Origin: Acidobacteriota bacterium | GTDB lineage: Bacteria; Acidobacteriota; Vicinamibacteria; Vicinamibacterales; JAHECP01 | Reading direction: 5' to 3' | NCBI GenBank assembly: GCA_024641665.1 | Contig: JAHECP010000051.1 | Location: 1-33,004 of the forward strand | DNA: 33,004 nt | Shown: positions 25,003 through 33,004 of the stretch, piece after piece | How positions within the stretch are numbered: the stretch's first letter is position 1 | Layout of the letters: each line of letters begins with the position of its first letter | The notes under the pieces: generated by a model | What the model was told of the DNA's origin: nothing | The model's database searches: none | The model's input: only the letters and a program-made list of their open reading frames with translations | Program-made: the position numbers and the translations under genes

Positions 25003-25172
25003 AGGTGCACAAGGTGCAACGTGCACCGTGGTGCACGACGGTGCGAGGAGGCGCCGAGGCTCACGCCGGGGCGCATCTTCGCTCAACGCTGAAAAGACGA
25101 CGCGCGCCATCGCAGCCGTCGCGCCACCGCGCACCGGGTGCACCATGTGCACCCCGTGCACCTCGGTGCACC
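25003..25172. repeat. GTGCAC-rich imperfect inverted-repeat element
   Basis: Two clusters of the palindromic hexamer GTGCAC lie 90 bp apart. The left one has copies at 25005, 25021 and 25031 plus variants GTGCAA and GTGCGA; the right one has copies at 25138, 25147, 25156 and 25166, spaced 9-10 bp. The left arm (about 25003-25045) and right arm (about 25128-25172) are imperfect inverted copies of each other, as in AGGTGCAC...CGGTGCG against CGCACCG...GGTGCACC. The middle is GC-rich without a gene. It could be a small non-autonomous element, a multi-site operator or a cruciform. Confidence 0.6.
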
Positions 25173-25266
25173 AGATCCCGCAAGCCCGTCGGCCCGTGAG
25201 CGTCAGTGGCGGGCTCAGCGGGCGCTGTGGTAAGATTTTGGTCTTGCCAACGGGCGATCATGCCGT

Positions 25267-25342
25267 GCCGAGGTAGCTCAGTTGGTAGAGCACGTGACTG
25301 AAAATCACGGTGTCGGCAGTTCAATTCTGCCCCTCGGCACCA
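25267..25342 (+). tRNA. tRNA-Phe (GAA)
   Basis: 76-nt tRNA with encoded CCA. The acceptor stem pairs GCCGAGG (25267-25273) with CCTCGGC (25332-25338). The D-arm is GCTCAGTTGGTAGAGC; the anticodon stem CGTGA/TCACG holds a loop CTGAAAA with anticodon GAA at 25300-25302; the T-arm has GGCAGTTCAATTCTGCC. A weak -10-like TAAGAT lies about 35 bp upstream. No other tRNA lies next to it. Confidence 0.97.
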
Positions 25343-25467
25343 TCCTTTCATCCCCCTGCTGAAGTCCGACCACGGTCCTGCACGACGGACAGCACGTGTC
25401 TGCAGGCGCACGGCTGTGCATGGGCCTCGCTGCGGATGCAATGGCAGAACGAAGGCGGGCGATTAGG

Positions 25468-27339
25468 TTAGCGCTTGGGGTCGGAGGGGCCGGACGTGCG
25501 GCCGACGAGCCGCTTCGCGTGGTGGACGACGTAGCGGGGGTTCGTCAACGCCCGGGCGGCGCGGATGCCCAGCCACTTGGTGCGGTAGAACACGTGGCCC
25601 CAGACGCCCGCCGTCAAGCGATCGAGGCGATTCGACACCTTGCGGGCGCGCAGCCTGAGCGCCTGCGCCATCGGCAGGACGTGCGCCTGATCCGACTTCC
25701 GGACGATCGGACAGGCGAGCGATCGCAGGCAATAGGGGTGGAAGCGGCCGCCTGCCAGCTTGCCGCGAATCGCCTGCAGGAGCGGCGAGTTCCAGGCCTC
25801 GCGGTGCTGCCCCATCGGCGCCACCGGCAGGGCGCCGTAACAGCACGGGAGGATACCCCGTCGCAGGATGTACATGCTCTTCCAGGGCTCGACGCAGAGC
25901 GGCCGGCGCTCGGTTCCCAGCGACGGCAGCGGCTCGTCCGGACCGGTCGTGGGCGCGCTCGTTTCCGGTTTGGCTTGCGCGACCGGCGATGCGCCCGGCG
26001 CCGTCGCGACCGGCGCGGCGTGTTCCGCCGCCTCGGCAGCCGGCGCGGCCGCCGACACGACCGACCGCCGGCCCGCCTCGAACTGCTCGCGGAACATCTC
26101 GCCCATCGACCCGCCGAAGTTCATCTGGTCGGCCAGCGGCACGCGGAGCTGGCGGCACAACTCCATGGCGCGCCCGCTCACCCACACGAGCTCCTCGAAC
26201 GGCAGCAGCTCGTCCTGATAGCGATACCGGTACCCGGCGCGCTCCCACTCGAGATCGGTCGAGTCGGAGTAGTTCAGCGGCCGCAGCACCATGCAATCGA
26301 CCGCGAGATCCGCGCAGATGCGGACGAAGTCGTCCAGCTCGCGCACGTTGACCCGCATCGGCATGAACACCAGGTGCACCCGCGGCAGGTGCCCCGGCCC
26401 CCCCTTCGCCTCGATCAGACGCCGGAGGTTCCGCAGGATGACGTCGAACCGGTCATTCCGCAGCTTCGCGTAGGTCTCGCGCGTGCCGGCGTCGAGCGAG
26501 ACGTACAGATCGACGCTGCGTCCGATCAGCTTCTGGATGTTCCGGTCGGTCAGGATCTGCCCGTTCGTCGTCATCTCGAGCAGCTTGCCGCCCCGATCGA
26601 ACGCGTCGAACAGGTCGTCGATCGGCTTCATCATGAACGGCTCGCCGATCGAGCAGTTCACGAGGCTCGAGGCGTTGTCGAAGAACGGGCCGAAGTCCTT
26701 GAGGGTCTCCAGCGTGAACGGGGTGTCGACGTTGTCGCCCTCGAGCGCCTTGTTGAAGTCCCACTCGCAGTAGACGCAGGGAGGATTCACGTTGCAGGCG
26801 CCGTGCAGGTCGATGCCCAGGCTCACCGGCGTCGACGACAACCGCGTCCGCCCGTCGGCCATCTCGCGGAGGTTCGTCACCGCGTTGGCGTACTGGCGCG
26901 CGATCTCCGCGTGGCGGTGCGCATCCTCATGCAGGACGGGCGGGCGCACCCGCACGGCGAGCTCGCGGGTATCGGTCGGATAGTAGGCCCGGGGGAAGAT
27001 CTTGTTCGCGCAGAGCGCCAGGTCGCCGGCCCCCGCCGGCACGACCACCGGCAGGCGCTGCCAGCCGCCGACCAGATCGAAGGTCTGCTCCCGACCGGCG
27101 GCCTCGACGGTCAGCCGCTGCGAGAGATCCTGGAACTCGGAGAGCGGCGCCAGCTCGAGGTACCGCTCCGCCGCGGACGGCTCGAACGACAGCCGACCCG
27201 ACAGTCCCATCCACCGATACGTGTCGATCCCTTCACGCTCTTCGGCGTAGAAGCCCTCTGCAAAGGTCACCGGCGCGGCAGCAGCCAGGTACCGCGGCAG
27301 CGCCCTGGGCACGTCCACCGCCATCTTCAGGTAGGTCAT
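25468..27339 (-). CDS. Radical SAM/SPASM protein with N-terminal beta domain
   Basis: 623-residue protein. Residues about 20-135 form a beta-rich region (YRWMGLSGRLSFEPSAAERY, LPVVVPAGAG) like accessory domains in surface-polysaccharide proteins. The radical SAM core follows with CNVNPPCVYC: Cys182, 188 and 191, a Cx5CxxC spacing instead of the usual Cx3CxxC. GEPFMMKP, LEMTTNGQILT and LYVSLDAGTRETYAKLRN match the barrel strands that bind SAM. After an Ala/Pro-rich linker (about 425-475), a SPASM-like region has Cys482, 499, 500, 537 and 543 (LCVEPWKSMYI, GILPCCYG) for auxiliary Fe-S clusters. Function is unknown; SPASM proteins modify peptides, proteins or sugars. ATG 27339 has GGGAG 9 nt upstream. 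A GT-C gene is transcribed divergently, which suggests a cell-surface pathway, but this is inference. Confidence 0.85.
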   Translation of the reverse strand: MTYLKMAVDVPRALPRYLAAAAPVTFAEGFYAEEREGIDTYRWMGLSGRLSFEPSAAERYLELAPLSEFQDLSQRLTVEAAGREQTFDLVGGWQRLPVVVPAGAGDLALCANKIFPRAYYPTDTRELAVRVRPPVLHEDAHRHAEIARQYANAVTNLREMADGRTRLSSTPVSLGIDLHGACNVNPPCVYCEWDFNKALEGDNVDTPFTLETLKDFGPFFDNASSLVNCSIGEPFMMKPIDDLFDAFDRGGKLLEMTTNGQILTDRNIQKLIGRSVDLYVSLDAGTRETYAKLRNDRFDVILRNLRRLIEAKGGPGHLPRVHLVFMPMRVNVRELDDFVRICADLAVDCMVLRPLNYSDSTDLEWERAGYRYRYQDELLPFEELVWVSGRAMELCRQLRVPLADQMNFGGSMGEMFREQFEAGRRSVVSAAAPAAEAAEHAAPVATAPGASPVAQAKPETSAPTTGPDEPLPSLGTERRPLCVEPWKSMYILRRGILPCCYGALPVAPMGQHREAWNSPLLQAIRGKLAGGRFHPYCLRSLACPIVRKSDQAHVLPMAQALRLRARKVSNRLDRLTAGVWGHVFYRTKWLGIRAARALTNPRYVVHHAKRLVGRTSGPSDPKR

Positions 27340-27563
27340 TCTTGGTGGCTCCCACTATAGCACACCGCCGCTGACGGCTCCGCGCCAGGCCCGCCCGACG
27401 CGAGATGTTGTACGATACGGGCCGCGTTCGGCTGCCGCCCCGGGAGCGGCACGCGCGATCGCTCGCGGCCGGGCTCGATGTCGGCGAACGCCGGCCGGAA
27501 GGGGTCCATGTCGTTCGCGTTCCCTCCAGAGTGTCGTCGGCGCCTCGCCGGAGGCGGCCGCTG

Positions 27564-29924
27564 GTGACGAGCCGCCCGCCGTCGAATCGGACGGCGTTCG
27601 CCCGCTGGATGGGTGCGCGCCCCGGCCTGACGGCGGCCGTCGCGGTCTACCTGCTCGTCACCCTGATTCAGCTGCTGCCGGTGTTGCGGGATCTGCTGCA
27701 CCAGCTGCCGAGCGATCCCGGCGATCCGGTGCTCAACACGTGGATCCTCTGGTGGAACGCCCACGCCTGGCCGCTGACGGCACGCTGGTGGGATGCGCCG
27801 GCGTTCTACCCGGCCCCGGGCATGCTCTCGTTCTCCGAGCACCTGGTGGGCATGACGCCGCTCACGACGCCAATCCAATGGCTGACCGGCTCGCCGGAGC
27901 TCGCCTACAACCTCGCGTTCATCGTCTCGTTCCCGCTGTCGGCGATCGCGATGCATCTGCTCGTCCGCGACCTCACGGGCCGCGACGACGTCGCGTTCGT
28001 CGCGGGCGCGGCGTACGGCTTCAGTCCCTATCGCGTGGCACAGCTCGCGCACCTCCAGGTGCTGTTCTCCTTCTGGATGCCGCTCGCCCTGCTCGGCCTC
28101 CACGCCGGATTGCGCGGACGACGCTGGGGGTTTCCGTTCGCCGCCTTCTGCTGGTTGATGCAGGGGCTGACGAACGGCTACCTCCTGCTCTTCTTCCCGG
28201 TGCTGGCCGGCCTCTGGCTGGTGTGGTTCGCGGGCCGACGGCCGCGCACGCTTGCGGCTTCCCTCGGCTGGTTCGCGGCGGCGGGCCTCCTCGTGGCGCC
28301 GTTCCTCATCGGGTACCTGCGGTTCCACACGGCCTACGACATGACCCGATCGCTGTCGGAGATCGAGTTCTACAGCTCCGACGTCTCGGCGATCTTCGGA
28401 AGCAGCTACCGCCTGAAGCTGTGGGGGGAAATCCTCAAGCCCTCGCCGGAAGGCGAACTGTTTCCAGGGTTCGTCATCCTCGCCGTCACCACGGCGGGCA
28501 TCGCGTGGTCGATCTGGACGACGCGCTTCTGGGCCGTCGTGCATCCGAACGCCGCGCCAGGACGCCTCCGCTGGTTCCGCCTGTTCGTCGGGAGCGTGGC
28601 CCTGATCTGGGGCTTGCTGGCCCTGGCGTCCTGGCTGACGGGCGGCTTCCACATCAACCTCGGCGTCACCACGATTCCGGTCGTCAACGCGAACAAGCCG
28701 TTCAAGGTCATGCTGGTGGCCGCGTTCCTCTACGTGGTCTCCGGGTACCCCGGCGTGTCCGCGTCACGCGTCGATCGCGTGACGGTCTTCTACCTGCTGG
28801 CCGCGCTGCTGACCTTCGCGCTGTGCTGGGGACCGTCGCCGCGGTTCCTGGGCAAGCCGTTCTGGCACCTGGGCCCGATCAAGGCGCCGTACGCCTGGCT
28901 CCTGATGCTTCCCGGCTACGACGGCCTGCGTGTGCCGTCTCGATTCGGCCTCGTATTCATCCTGTGCCTCGCCGTCGCCGCCGCGCTCGTCCTCGCGCGC
29001 CTGCTCGCGCCCGGGCGCCGCACCACGGTCGTCGCCGCGGTGCTGGGCTGCGCCGTCATGGCCGAAGGCTGGTTCGGACCGATGCCGGTCGTCCCCTCGC
29101 CCCTGCGCCAGCCGGCCCCCTGGATGGGAGACGTGGCCGGAGCCCGCGCCGTCGCCGAGCTGCCGATGGGAGACATCGGGGACGATCTGGGTGCCATGCT
29201 GCGCGGCACGGTGCACGGCAAGCCGGTGGTGAACGGCTACAGCGGCTACTTCCCGCCGCACGAGGTGGCCCTCGCCCGGGCGCTCGACCACGGCGACCTG
29301 ACGGGGCTGGAGGCGCTCGCCCCGTACGGACCCATCGCCGTCGTCGTCCACACGGAAAGCCGCCGGGGCAGGAGTTTGCAGGCCCTCCTCGATGCGTCCC
29401 CCGCCTTCGTCCGGCGCGGCACGTGGGCCGAATCGGCACTGTACTGGCTGCCGGCGCCGGCGGCTCCTGCTCCGGCGTCAGCGGAGGGACCGGGGCTGGC
29501 CATCGCGCGCCTGACCGCCTCCGTCAATTCGACGGCGCTGCCGCAGGCGGCCGACGGCCGGCTCGACACGCGCTGGACGACCGATCGTCCGCAGCGCGGC
29601 GGCGAATGGGTGCTCGCGGATCTGGGCACGGCCCGTCAGGTCGGCGCCGTGACCATGCAGCTCGGACGGTTCGCCGACGACTACCCGCGGATGCTGGAGG
29701 TCGACGTGTCGCGCGACGACACGGACTGGACCCCGGTGTTTCGCGGCTCGGTGTCCGGCCTGGCCGTCGTCGGCGCGCTGGACGATCCTGCGTCGCTGCC
29801 GATTGCCGTGCCCGTCGGCACGCCGTGCCGCTACATTCGTCTGACGCAGATCGGCCACGACGACGAGATGTACTGGTCGATTGCGGAGCTGAGCGTGCAC
29901 GGCCCGCCGGCCGGCCAGACCTGA
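27564..29924 (+). CDS. GT-C-like polytopic membrane protein with C-terminal discoidin domain
   Basis: 786-residue protein. About a dozen transmembrane helices fill residues 20-520. Early loops contain LPSDPGDPVLNTWILWWNAH, with an acidic pair in the first outer loop as in GT-C glycosyltransferases, and later LPGYDGLRVPSRFGLVF. A soluble region (about 530-635) follows, then residues about 645-780 resemble an F5/8 type C (discoidin) domain: QAADGRLDTRWTTDR, GEWVLADLGTARQVGAVTMQ, YPRMLEVDVSRDDTDWTPVF and CRYIRLTQIG. Such a domain would bind carbohydrate outside the cell. The frame is open to 27405, but GTG 27564 has GGAGG 9 nt upstream and starts just before the first helix; ATG 27609 is another option. 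Activity and substrate are unknown. The 224-bp region to the radical SAM gene must hold divergent promoters. Confidence 0.82.
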   Translation: MTSRPPSNRTAFARWMGARPGLTAAVAVYLLVTLIQLLPVLRDLLHQLPSDPGDPVLNTWILWWNAHAWPLTARWWDAPAFYPAPGMLSFSEHLVGMTPLTTPIQWLTGSPELAYNLAFIVSFPLSAIAMHLLVRDLTGRDDVAFVAGAAYGFSPYRVAQLAHLQVLFSFWMPLALLGLHAGLRGRRWGFPFAAFCWLMQGLTNGYLLLFFPVLAGLWLVWFAGRRPRTLAASLGWFAAAGLLVAPFLIGYLRFHTAYDMTRSLSEIEFYSSDVSAIFGSSYRLKLWGEILKPSPEGELFPGFVILAVTTAGIAWSIWTTRFWAVVHPNAAPGRLRWFRLFVGSVALIWGLLALASWLTGGFHINLGVTTIPVVNANKPFKVMLVAAFLYVVSGYPGVSASRVDRVTVFYLLAALLTFALCWGPSPRFLGKPFWHLGPIKAPYAWLLMLPGYDGLRVPSRFGLVFILCLAVAAALVLARLLAPGRRTTVVAAVLGCAVMAEGWFGPMPVVPSPLRQPAPWMGDVAGARAVAELPMGDIGDDLGAMLRGTVHGKPVVNGYSGYFPPHEVALARALDHGDLTGLEALAPYGPIAVVVHTESRRGRSLQALLDASPAFVRRGTWAESALYWLPAPAAPAPASAEGPGLAIARLTASVNSTALPQAADGRLDTRWTTDRPQRGGEWVLADLGTARQVGAVTMQLGRFADDYPRMLEVDVSRDDTDWTPVFRGSVSGLAVVGALDDPASLPIAVPVGTPCRYIRLTQIGHDDEMYWSIAELSVHGPPAGQT

Positions 29925-29956
29925 ACCAGGGTTGGACGCGCGGTGCCCCGGCCCGC

Positions 29957-29974
29957 CGGTCGGGTTTGCGACCG
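29957..29974. terminator. Hairpin between convergent genes
   Basis: CGGTCG (29957-29962) and CGACCG (29969-29974) form a perfect 6-bp stem with loop GGTTTG in the 67-bp gap between the GT-C gene and the convergent porin gene. It could end transcripts from either side; there is no strong T-run. Confidence 0.35.
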
Positions 29975-29991
29975 CGAAGGTCGGCTCGCGT

Positions 29992-31170
29992 CTAGAACAC
30001 CAGCAGCATCTGCACGAAGGTCTCCTGCAGGAACGCGTCCGGCCGGCCGGTGACGTTCGCGTCGCGGCGGTAGGTCATCTTGAGCTCCACCGCCCGCTCG
30101 TGCAGGAACCAGGTCGCGCCGACCGACGTGCGGCGCCAGGCCCGCGCGTAGGCGGCGGCCGCGAGCACGTCGAGGCCCGCGGCCAGCTCGAGCCGGTGGT
30201 TCACCACCATGTAGCTGCCCTCGACCGAGCCCTTGCGCAACTCGGCGACGCGGCCCTGGAACAGTCCGCCCGCCGGCGCGTCGGCCCGCGCGGTCGCGCG
30301 CACGGGCTCGAACTCCGCGTCCAGCGAGACGCCGTGGCCCCGCAGCCCACCGCTCAGCTCGAACGCGCGCGACGAGCCGAGATTGGCACCGGCGAGTTCG
30401 GCGCGGTCGCCGGAGTTCCACCACCGGTAGGCCGCCACGCCGACGACGGCGCGCCAGACTGGCGTGTGGAAGTCCCCCTGATCGCGCGGCGTCGCGCCGA
30501 ACGGATGCAACTCCAGGCGTCCGACAACGGCCACGCCCTCGTTGCTCCTGCCGTCGTCGTTCGCCGGCGAGTCGAAGGCGAGCTGGAACGCGCTCGTCGG
30601 GTGAAGCGACGACCCGAGCGCGGCCGACCACTGGATCCGCTGACTGCGGGTCCAGCCGTCCAGGCGCACGCCGAGGGCGCGGTTAAGCGTGCCGTAGTGC
30701 GCATCGCCGGTGAACGGACGTTCGGTCAGCGAATGCTTCTGGCCCGAGCTCATGTAGCTCCGCGAGAATGGCAGCTTCTGGTTGCCGACCGTCAGCAGGA
30801 GCCCCCGGTCGCGCCACCCCGCGTACTGGAGGTACGCGTTCTTGATGATCACGTGCGAATTGCCGAAGTCGACCTCGAACTCGCCCATCCAGCTTCGGCT
30901 GACGTTCACCTGCGCGATGACGAGCAGGCGGCGGAAGGTCACGTTGTCAAGCGCCGGCTGGCCGGGCGTCTTCAGCAGGAGGCTTTGGGCCTGGATGACG
31001 CCGCTGAGCGTCAGCGTGTGGTCGCCCTTGTCGACGACCGTGATCTGCCCCACCGCGGGCGCCGCGGCGGCCAGAGACAGGGCCGCGACGATGACGCCGA
31101 CCGCGCCGGCCGGGCTGTGCCGCCGGCGCGCCGCACGAACGCAAGAGGTCCGGAGCTCAAAGAGGCGCAC
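29992..31170 (-). CDS. Phosphate-selective porin O/P-like outer-membrane protein
   Basis: 392-residue precursor. A signal peptide is clear (GAVGVIVAALSLAAAAPAVG, cleavage probably after VGQ). The mature part is a beta-barrel of the OprO/OprP type: SGVIQAQSLLLKTP, FRRLLVIAQVNVSRSWMGEF, EVDFGNSHVIIKNAYLQYAG, LLLTVGNQKLPFSRSYMSSG and ALGVRLDG match the N-terminal half of that family. It ends in FVQMLLVF with terminal Phe for barrel insertion. OprP takes up phosphate or polyphosphate; many relatives have other substrates, so selectivity is not established. The only usable start is GTG 31170; there is no Shine-Dalgarno sequence, and it lies inside an inverted repeat. A phosphodiesterase-type gene is divergent, which would fit phosphate-ester use. 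Confidence 0.85.
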   Translation of the reverse strand: MRLFELRTSCVRAARRRHSPAGAVGVIVAALSLAAAAPAVGQITVVDKGDHTLTLSGVIQAQSLLLKTPGQPALDNVTFRRLLVIAQVNVSRSWMGEFEVDFGNSHVIIKNAYLQYAGWRDRGLLLTVGNQKLPFSRSYMSSGQKHSLTERPFTGDAHYGTLNRALGVRLDGWTRSQRIQWSAALGSSLHPTSAFQLAFDSPANDDGRSNEGVAVVGRLELHPFGATPRDQGDFHTPVWRAVVGVAAYRWWNSGDRAELAGANLGSSRAFELSGGLRGHGVSLDAEFEPVRATARADAPAGGLFQGRVAELRKGSVEGSYMVVNHRLELAAGLDVLAAAAYARAWRRTSVGATWFLHERAVELKMTYRRDANVTGRPDAFLQETFVQMLLVF

Positions 31171-31213
31171 GCGCGCGGGAAGATATCACACTCGCCGCGC
31201 GCCCGCGTGCGCC
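31164..31213. promoter_or_regulatory. Inverted repeat in the porin/phosphodiesterase divergent region
   Basis: GGCGCACGCG (31164-31173) and CGCGTGCGCC (31204-31213) are perfect 10-bp inverted copies 30 bp apart. The left arm overlaps the GTG start of the porin gene. The centre includes GATATC, the nearest thing to a -10 box for the porin gene. This may be an operator for divergent control or an mRNA fold. Confidence 0.4.
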
Positions 31214-31278
31214 GCCTTGCCTGCCCTCGGGCCCGGGCGTAGGATCGGCGTGTCTCAGGCTGGACCCGAGGTTCCGCA

Positions 31279-33004
31279 GTGACACCCCCCTCTGACCCGT
31301 CCGCCCTCCGTGTCGCCCGCCGATCCGAGGCGACGCCGGGCTCCGACCAGCGTCGGCGATTCGCCGCCGCCGGTCTGTTGCTCGCGGCGCTCTGGCTGTC
31401 GCCGGCCCCGCATGCCGCGGGCGACGCGCCGGCGCCACACCGCGTCGTCCTCGTGGGCCTCGACGCGGCGGACTGGCTCGCCATCGACCCGCTCGTCAGC
31501 GCCGGGAAGCTCCCGGCGTTCGAGCGCCTGAGGGCCGCGGGCCGCACGGGCGTCATGCACCCGACGCCGCCCCTTCTCTCCCCCATCATCTGGACGACGA
31601 TCGCGACCGGACTGCCGCCGGAGGAGCACGGCATCCTCGACTTCATGGTCGACCTGCCCGATGGTTCTCAGATGCCCATCGGGTCGAGCCAGCGGCAGGT
31701 GCCGGCGCTCTGGAACCTGTTCTCCGACGCGGGCCGGACGGTCGCGATCGTCGGCTGGTGGGCCACCTGGCCGGCCGAGACGGTGCGCGGCGTGATCGTG
31801 TCCGACGGCCTCGCCCCGCAACTGATCAAGCCGACGACGCTGGACGAGGCCGGCCTCGTCTATCCAGGCACGCCGGCCATGCTGGAACGCGTGCGTGCGA
31901 AGATCGTGAGGCCCGACCAGTTGGGCTACGACGATCTCGCCGCCTACGTGCCGCTCACCAGACGCGAGCTCGACGCGGCGCGGGTGGCGTCGGCGACCGG
32001 CGCCAGTCGCCTGTACCAGAACAAGATCGCCCACCTCGCCGCCGCAGTGGCGAGCTCGAGGACCTACGCGGCCATCGCCGTCGACCTGGCCCGCACGGAG
32101 CGGCCGGATCTGCTGGCGGTCTACATCGAGGACATCGATACGGTGTCGCACCTGTTCGTCACCGACCCGGTCCGGGGTCCTCGCGCGATCGAGCGCGTCT
32201 ACCGCGACGCCGACTGGCTGCTGGCCGCCCTCGCGAGCGCCAGCCCGCCCGACACGCTGATCGTCGTGTGCTCGGACCACGGCTTCTATCCGTCCTCGGC
32301 CGGCGTGGCCGAGGACCCGTCGAACCTCACGGGACCGGCGACCGCCTGGCATCGCCCGTACGGAATCCTCGCCGTCGCCGAGGCCCGCGCGCTCACCGCG
32401 ACCGGACCGTCGCCGGACGCCGGGCCCCCGCCCGATCGGGGTCTCGTCACGCCGCTCGACGTGGCGCCGACGGTCCTGCATCTGGCGGGCCTGCCGGTGA
32501 TGACCGAGATGCCCGGCCGCGTGGTCACCGCGATGCTCCCGCCCGACGCCGCGTCGAGGCCGGTCGTCCGGCGGCCCGCTCCCCCGTTCACGCCGCCGCC
32601 GGCCCCTTCCGGCGCGCGACGCGACCAGGACGAGGCGCTCGCCCGGCTGCGGGCGCTCGGCTACATCGGCACGGTGAAGACTGCGCTCGGGCGGCAGAAT
32701 CTCGGCGAGATCCTGTTCCGCGAGGGCAAGCCCGCGGCCGCCGAGCGCGAGCTGCGCGCCGTCGTCTCGGCCGAGCCGGACAATCTGGGCGCGCGCCTCT
32801 GGCTCGCGAAGAGCCTCGCCGCGCAGGGTCGGACCACCGAGGCGCTCCGGGCCTACGAGCGCGCGGTCGCGCTGCCCGACGGGGCTCGTACCGCGCTCGT
32901 GGAGGCGGTCGATCTCGCGCTCGCCGCGGGCCAGCCGGACCGCGCCGCGGAGCTCGTCGCGAAGGCGCCCCCCGATCCGGACAGCGCCGCCGCGCGGGCC
33001 GTGG
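31279..33004 (+). CDS. AlkP-superfamily phosphodiesterase/nucleotide pyrophosphatase with TPR tail (3' end cut)
   Basis: Open frame from GTG 31279 to the window edge (575 codons seen); GAGG lies 7 nt before the start. A hydrophobic segment near residues 28-48 may be a signal peptide (AAAGLLLAALWLSPAPHAAG). The catalytic domain is of the type I phosphodiesterase family: metal Asp62 in LVGLDAADW, nucleophile region SPIIWTTIATGLPPEEHGI with Thr106 likely, Asp287 and His291 in EDIDTVSHLF, Asp333-His334 in VCSDHGFY and His358 in TAWHRPYG. A Pro-rich linker (about 430-450) is followed by helical repeats resembling TPRs (LGEILFREGKPAAAERELRA, LAKSLAAQGRTTEALRAYER). Such enzymes hydrolyse phosphodiesters or nucleotides outside the cytoplasm. 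Substrate is unknown. It is divergent from the porin gene. Confidence 0.85.
   Translation, partial: MTPPSDPSALRVARRSEATPGSDQRRRFAAAGLLLAALWLSPAPHAAGDAPAPHRVVLVGLDAADWLAIDPLVSAGKLPAFERLRAAGRTGVMHPTPPLLSPIIWTTIATGLPPEEHGILDFMVDLPDGSQMPIGSSQRQVPALWNLFSDAGRTVAIVGWWATWPAETVRGVIVSDGLAPQLIKPTTLDEAGLVYPGTPAMLERVRAKIVRPDQLGYDDLAAYVPLTRRELDAARVASATGASRLYQNKIAHLAAAVASSRTYAAIAVDLARTERPDLLAVYIEDIDTVSHLFVTDPVRGPRAIERVYRDADWLLAALASASPPDTLIVVCSDHGFYPSSAGVAEDPSNLTGPATAWHRPYGILAVAEARALTATGPSPDAGPPPDRGLVTPLDVAPTVLHLAGLPVMTEMPGRVVTAMLPPDAASRPVVRRPAPPFTPPPAPSGARRDQDEALARLRALGYIGTVKTALGRQNLGEILFREGKPAAAERELRAVVSAEPDNLGARLWLAKSLAAQGRTTEALRAYERAVALPDGARTALVEAVDLALAAGQPDRAAELVAKAPPDPDSAAARAV

Noticed and set aside
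24962-25276. Plus-strand frame with CTMCTPCTSVH-like repeats
   Set aside because: The repeated residues come from the GTGCAC motif; there is no ribosome-binding site, and the frame runs into the tRNA.
25061-25441. Minus-strand frame across tRNA-Phe (contains GAELNCRHRDFQSRALPTEL)
   Set aside because: This is the well-known spurious translation of the tRNA-Phe antisense strand.

Overview
The window looks like chromosomal DNA of a high-GC Gram-negative bacterium, most likely an Acidobacteriota member of the Vicinamibacteria type. The evidence is two tandem ADOP-type orphan permeases (a family strongly associated with Acidobacteria), a VPS10/BNR-repeat secreted protein, outer-membrane porin genes, very high GC, and 7-bp-period intergenic repeats. 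Phylum is inferred from gene content, not from a 16S gene.

Layout. 1-4190 (minus strand): maf, ccmE, a ccmF-ccmH fusion and a truncated ccmI-like gene, i.e. a housekeeping pyrophosphatase followed by a cytochrome c maturation cluster. 4190-5378: gene-poor stretch with a palindrome, a heptamer repeat, a near-consensus promoter ahead of a possible structured RNA, a broken outer-membrane barrel gene and a REP-like palindrome. 5379-7835 (plus): a DciA-like protein, thiolase and 3-hydroxybutyryl-CoA dehydrogenase, giving the acetyl-CoA to 3-hydroxybutyryl-CoA step pair. 7836-9753: an AT-rich leader and a hipBA toxin-antitoxin pair that looks horizontally acquired. 9835-13629 (minus): a large secreted BNR/VPS10 protein and a DUF457/YdjM-like membrane hydrolase. 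13708-15954 (plus): a PA14-fused GT39-like membrane glycosyltransferase. 16098-18398: a small Cys-rich hypothetical, recA with a clear sigma70-type promoter, and a convergent FtsB/DivIC-like gene. 18436-23332 (minus): a heptamer array and two near-duplicate ADOP permeases in one operon. 23576-25342 (plus): an FAD-linked oxidase, a GTGCAC-rich inverted element and tRNA-Phe. 25468-31170: a radical SAM/SPASM protein, a divergent GT-C/discoidin membrane protein, and a phosphate-selective-type porin. 31279-33004 (plus): an AlkP-superfamily phosphodiesterase with a TPR tail, running off the window.

Functionally the window mixes core housekeeping (recA, maf, ftsB-like, tRNA-Phe, Ccm) with cell-surface functions (glycosyltransferases, porin, secreted BNR protein, radical SAM). 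The points most worth a second look are the CxxxY-type CcmE next to a CcmF-CcmH fusion with a five-cysteine motif, the hipA gene with an apparent CTG start in frame with hipB, the possible small RNA at 4301-4400, the GTGCAC inverted element beside tRNA-Phe, the PA14-GT39 fusion and the Cx5CxxC radical SAM protein. No clearly new multi-gene defence or signalling system was found.
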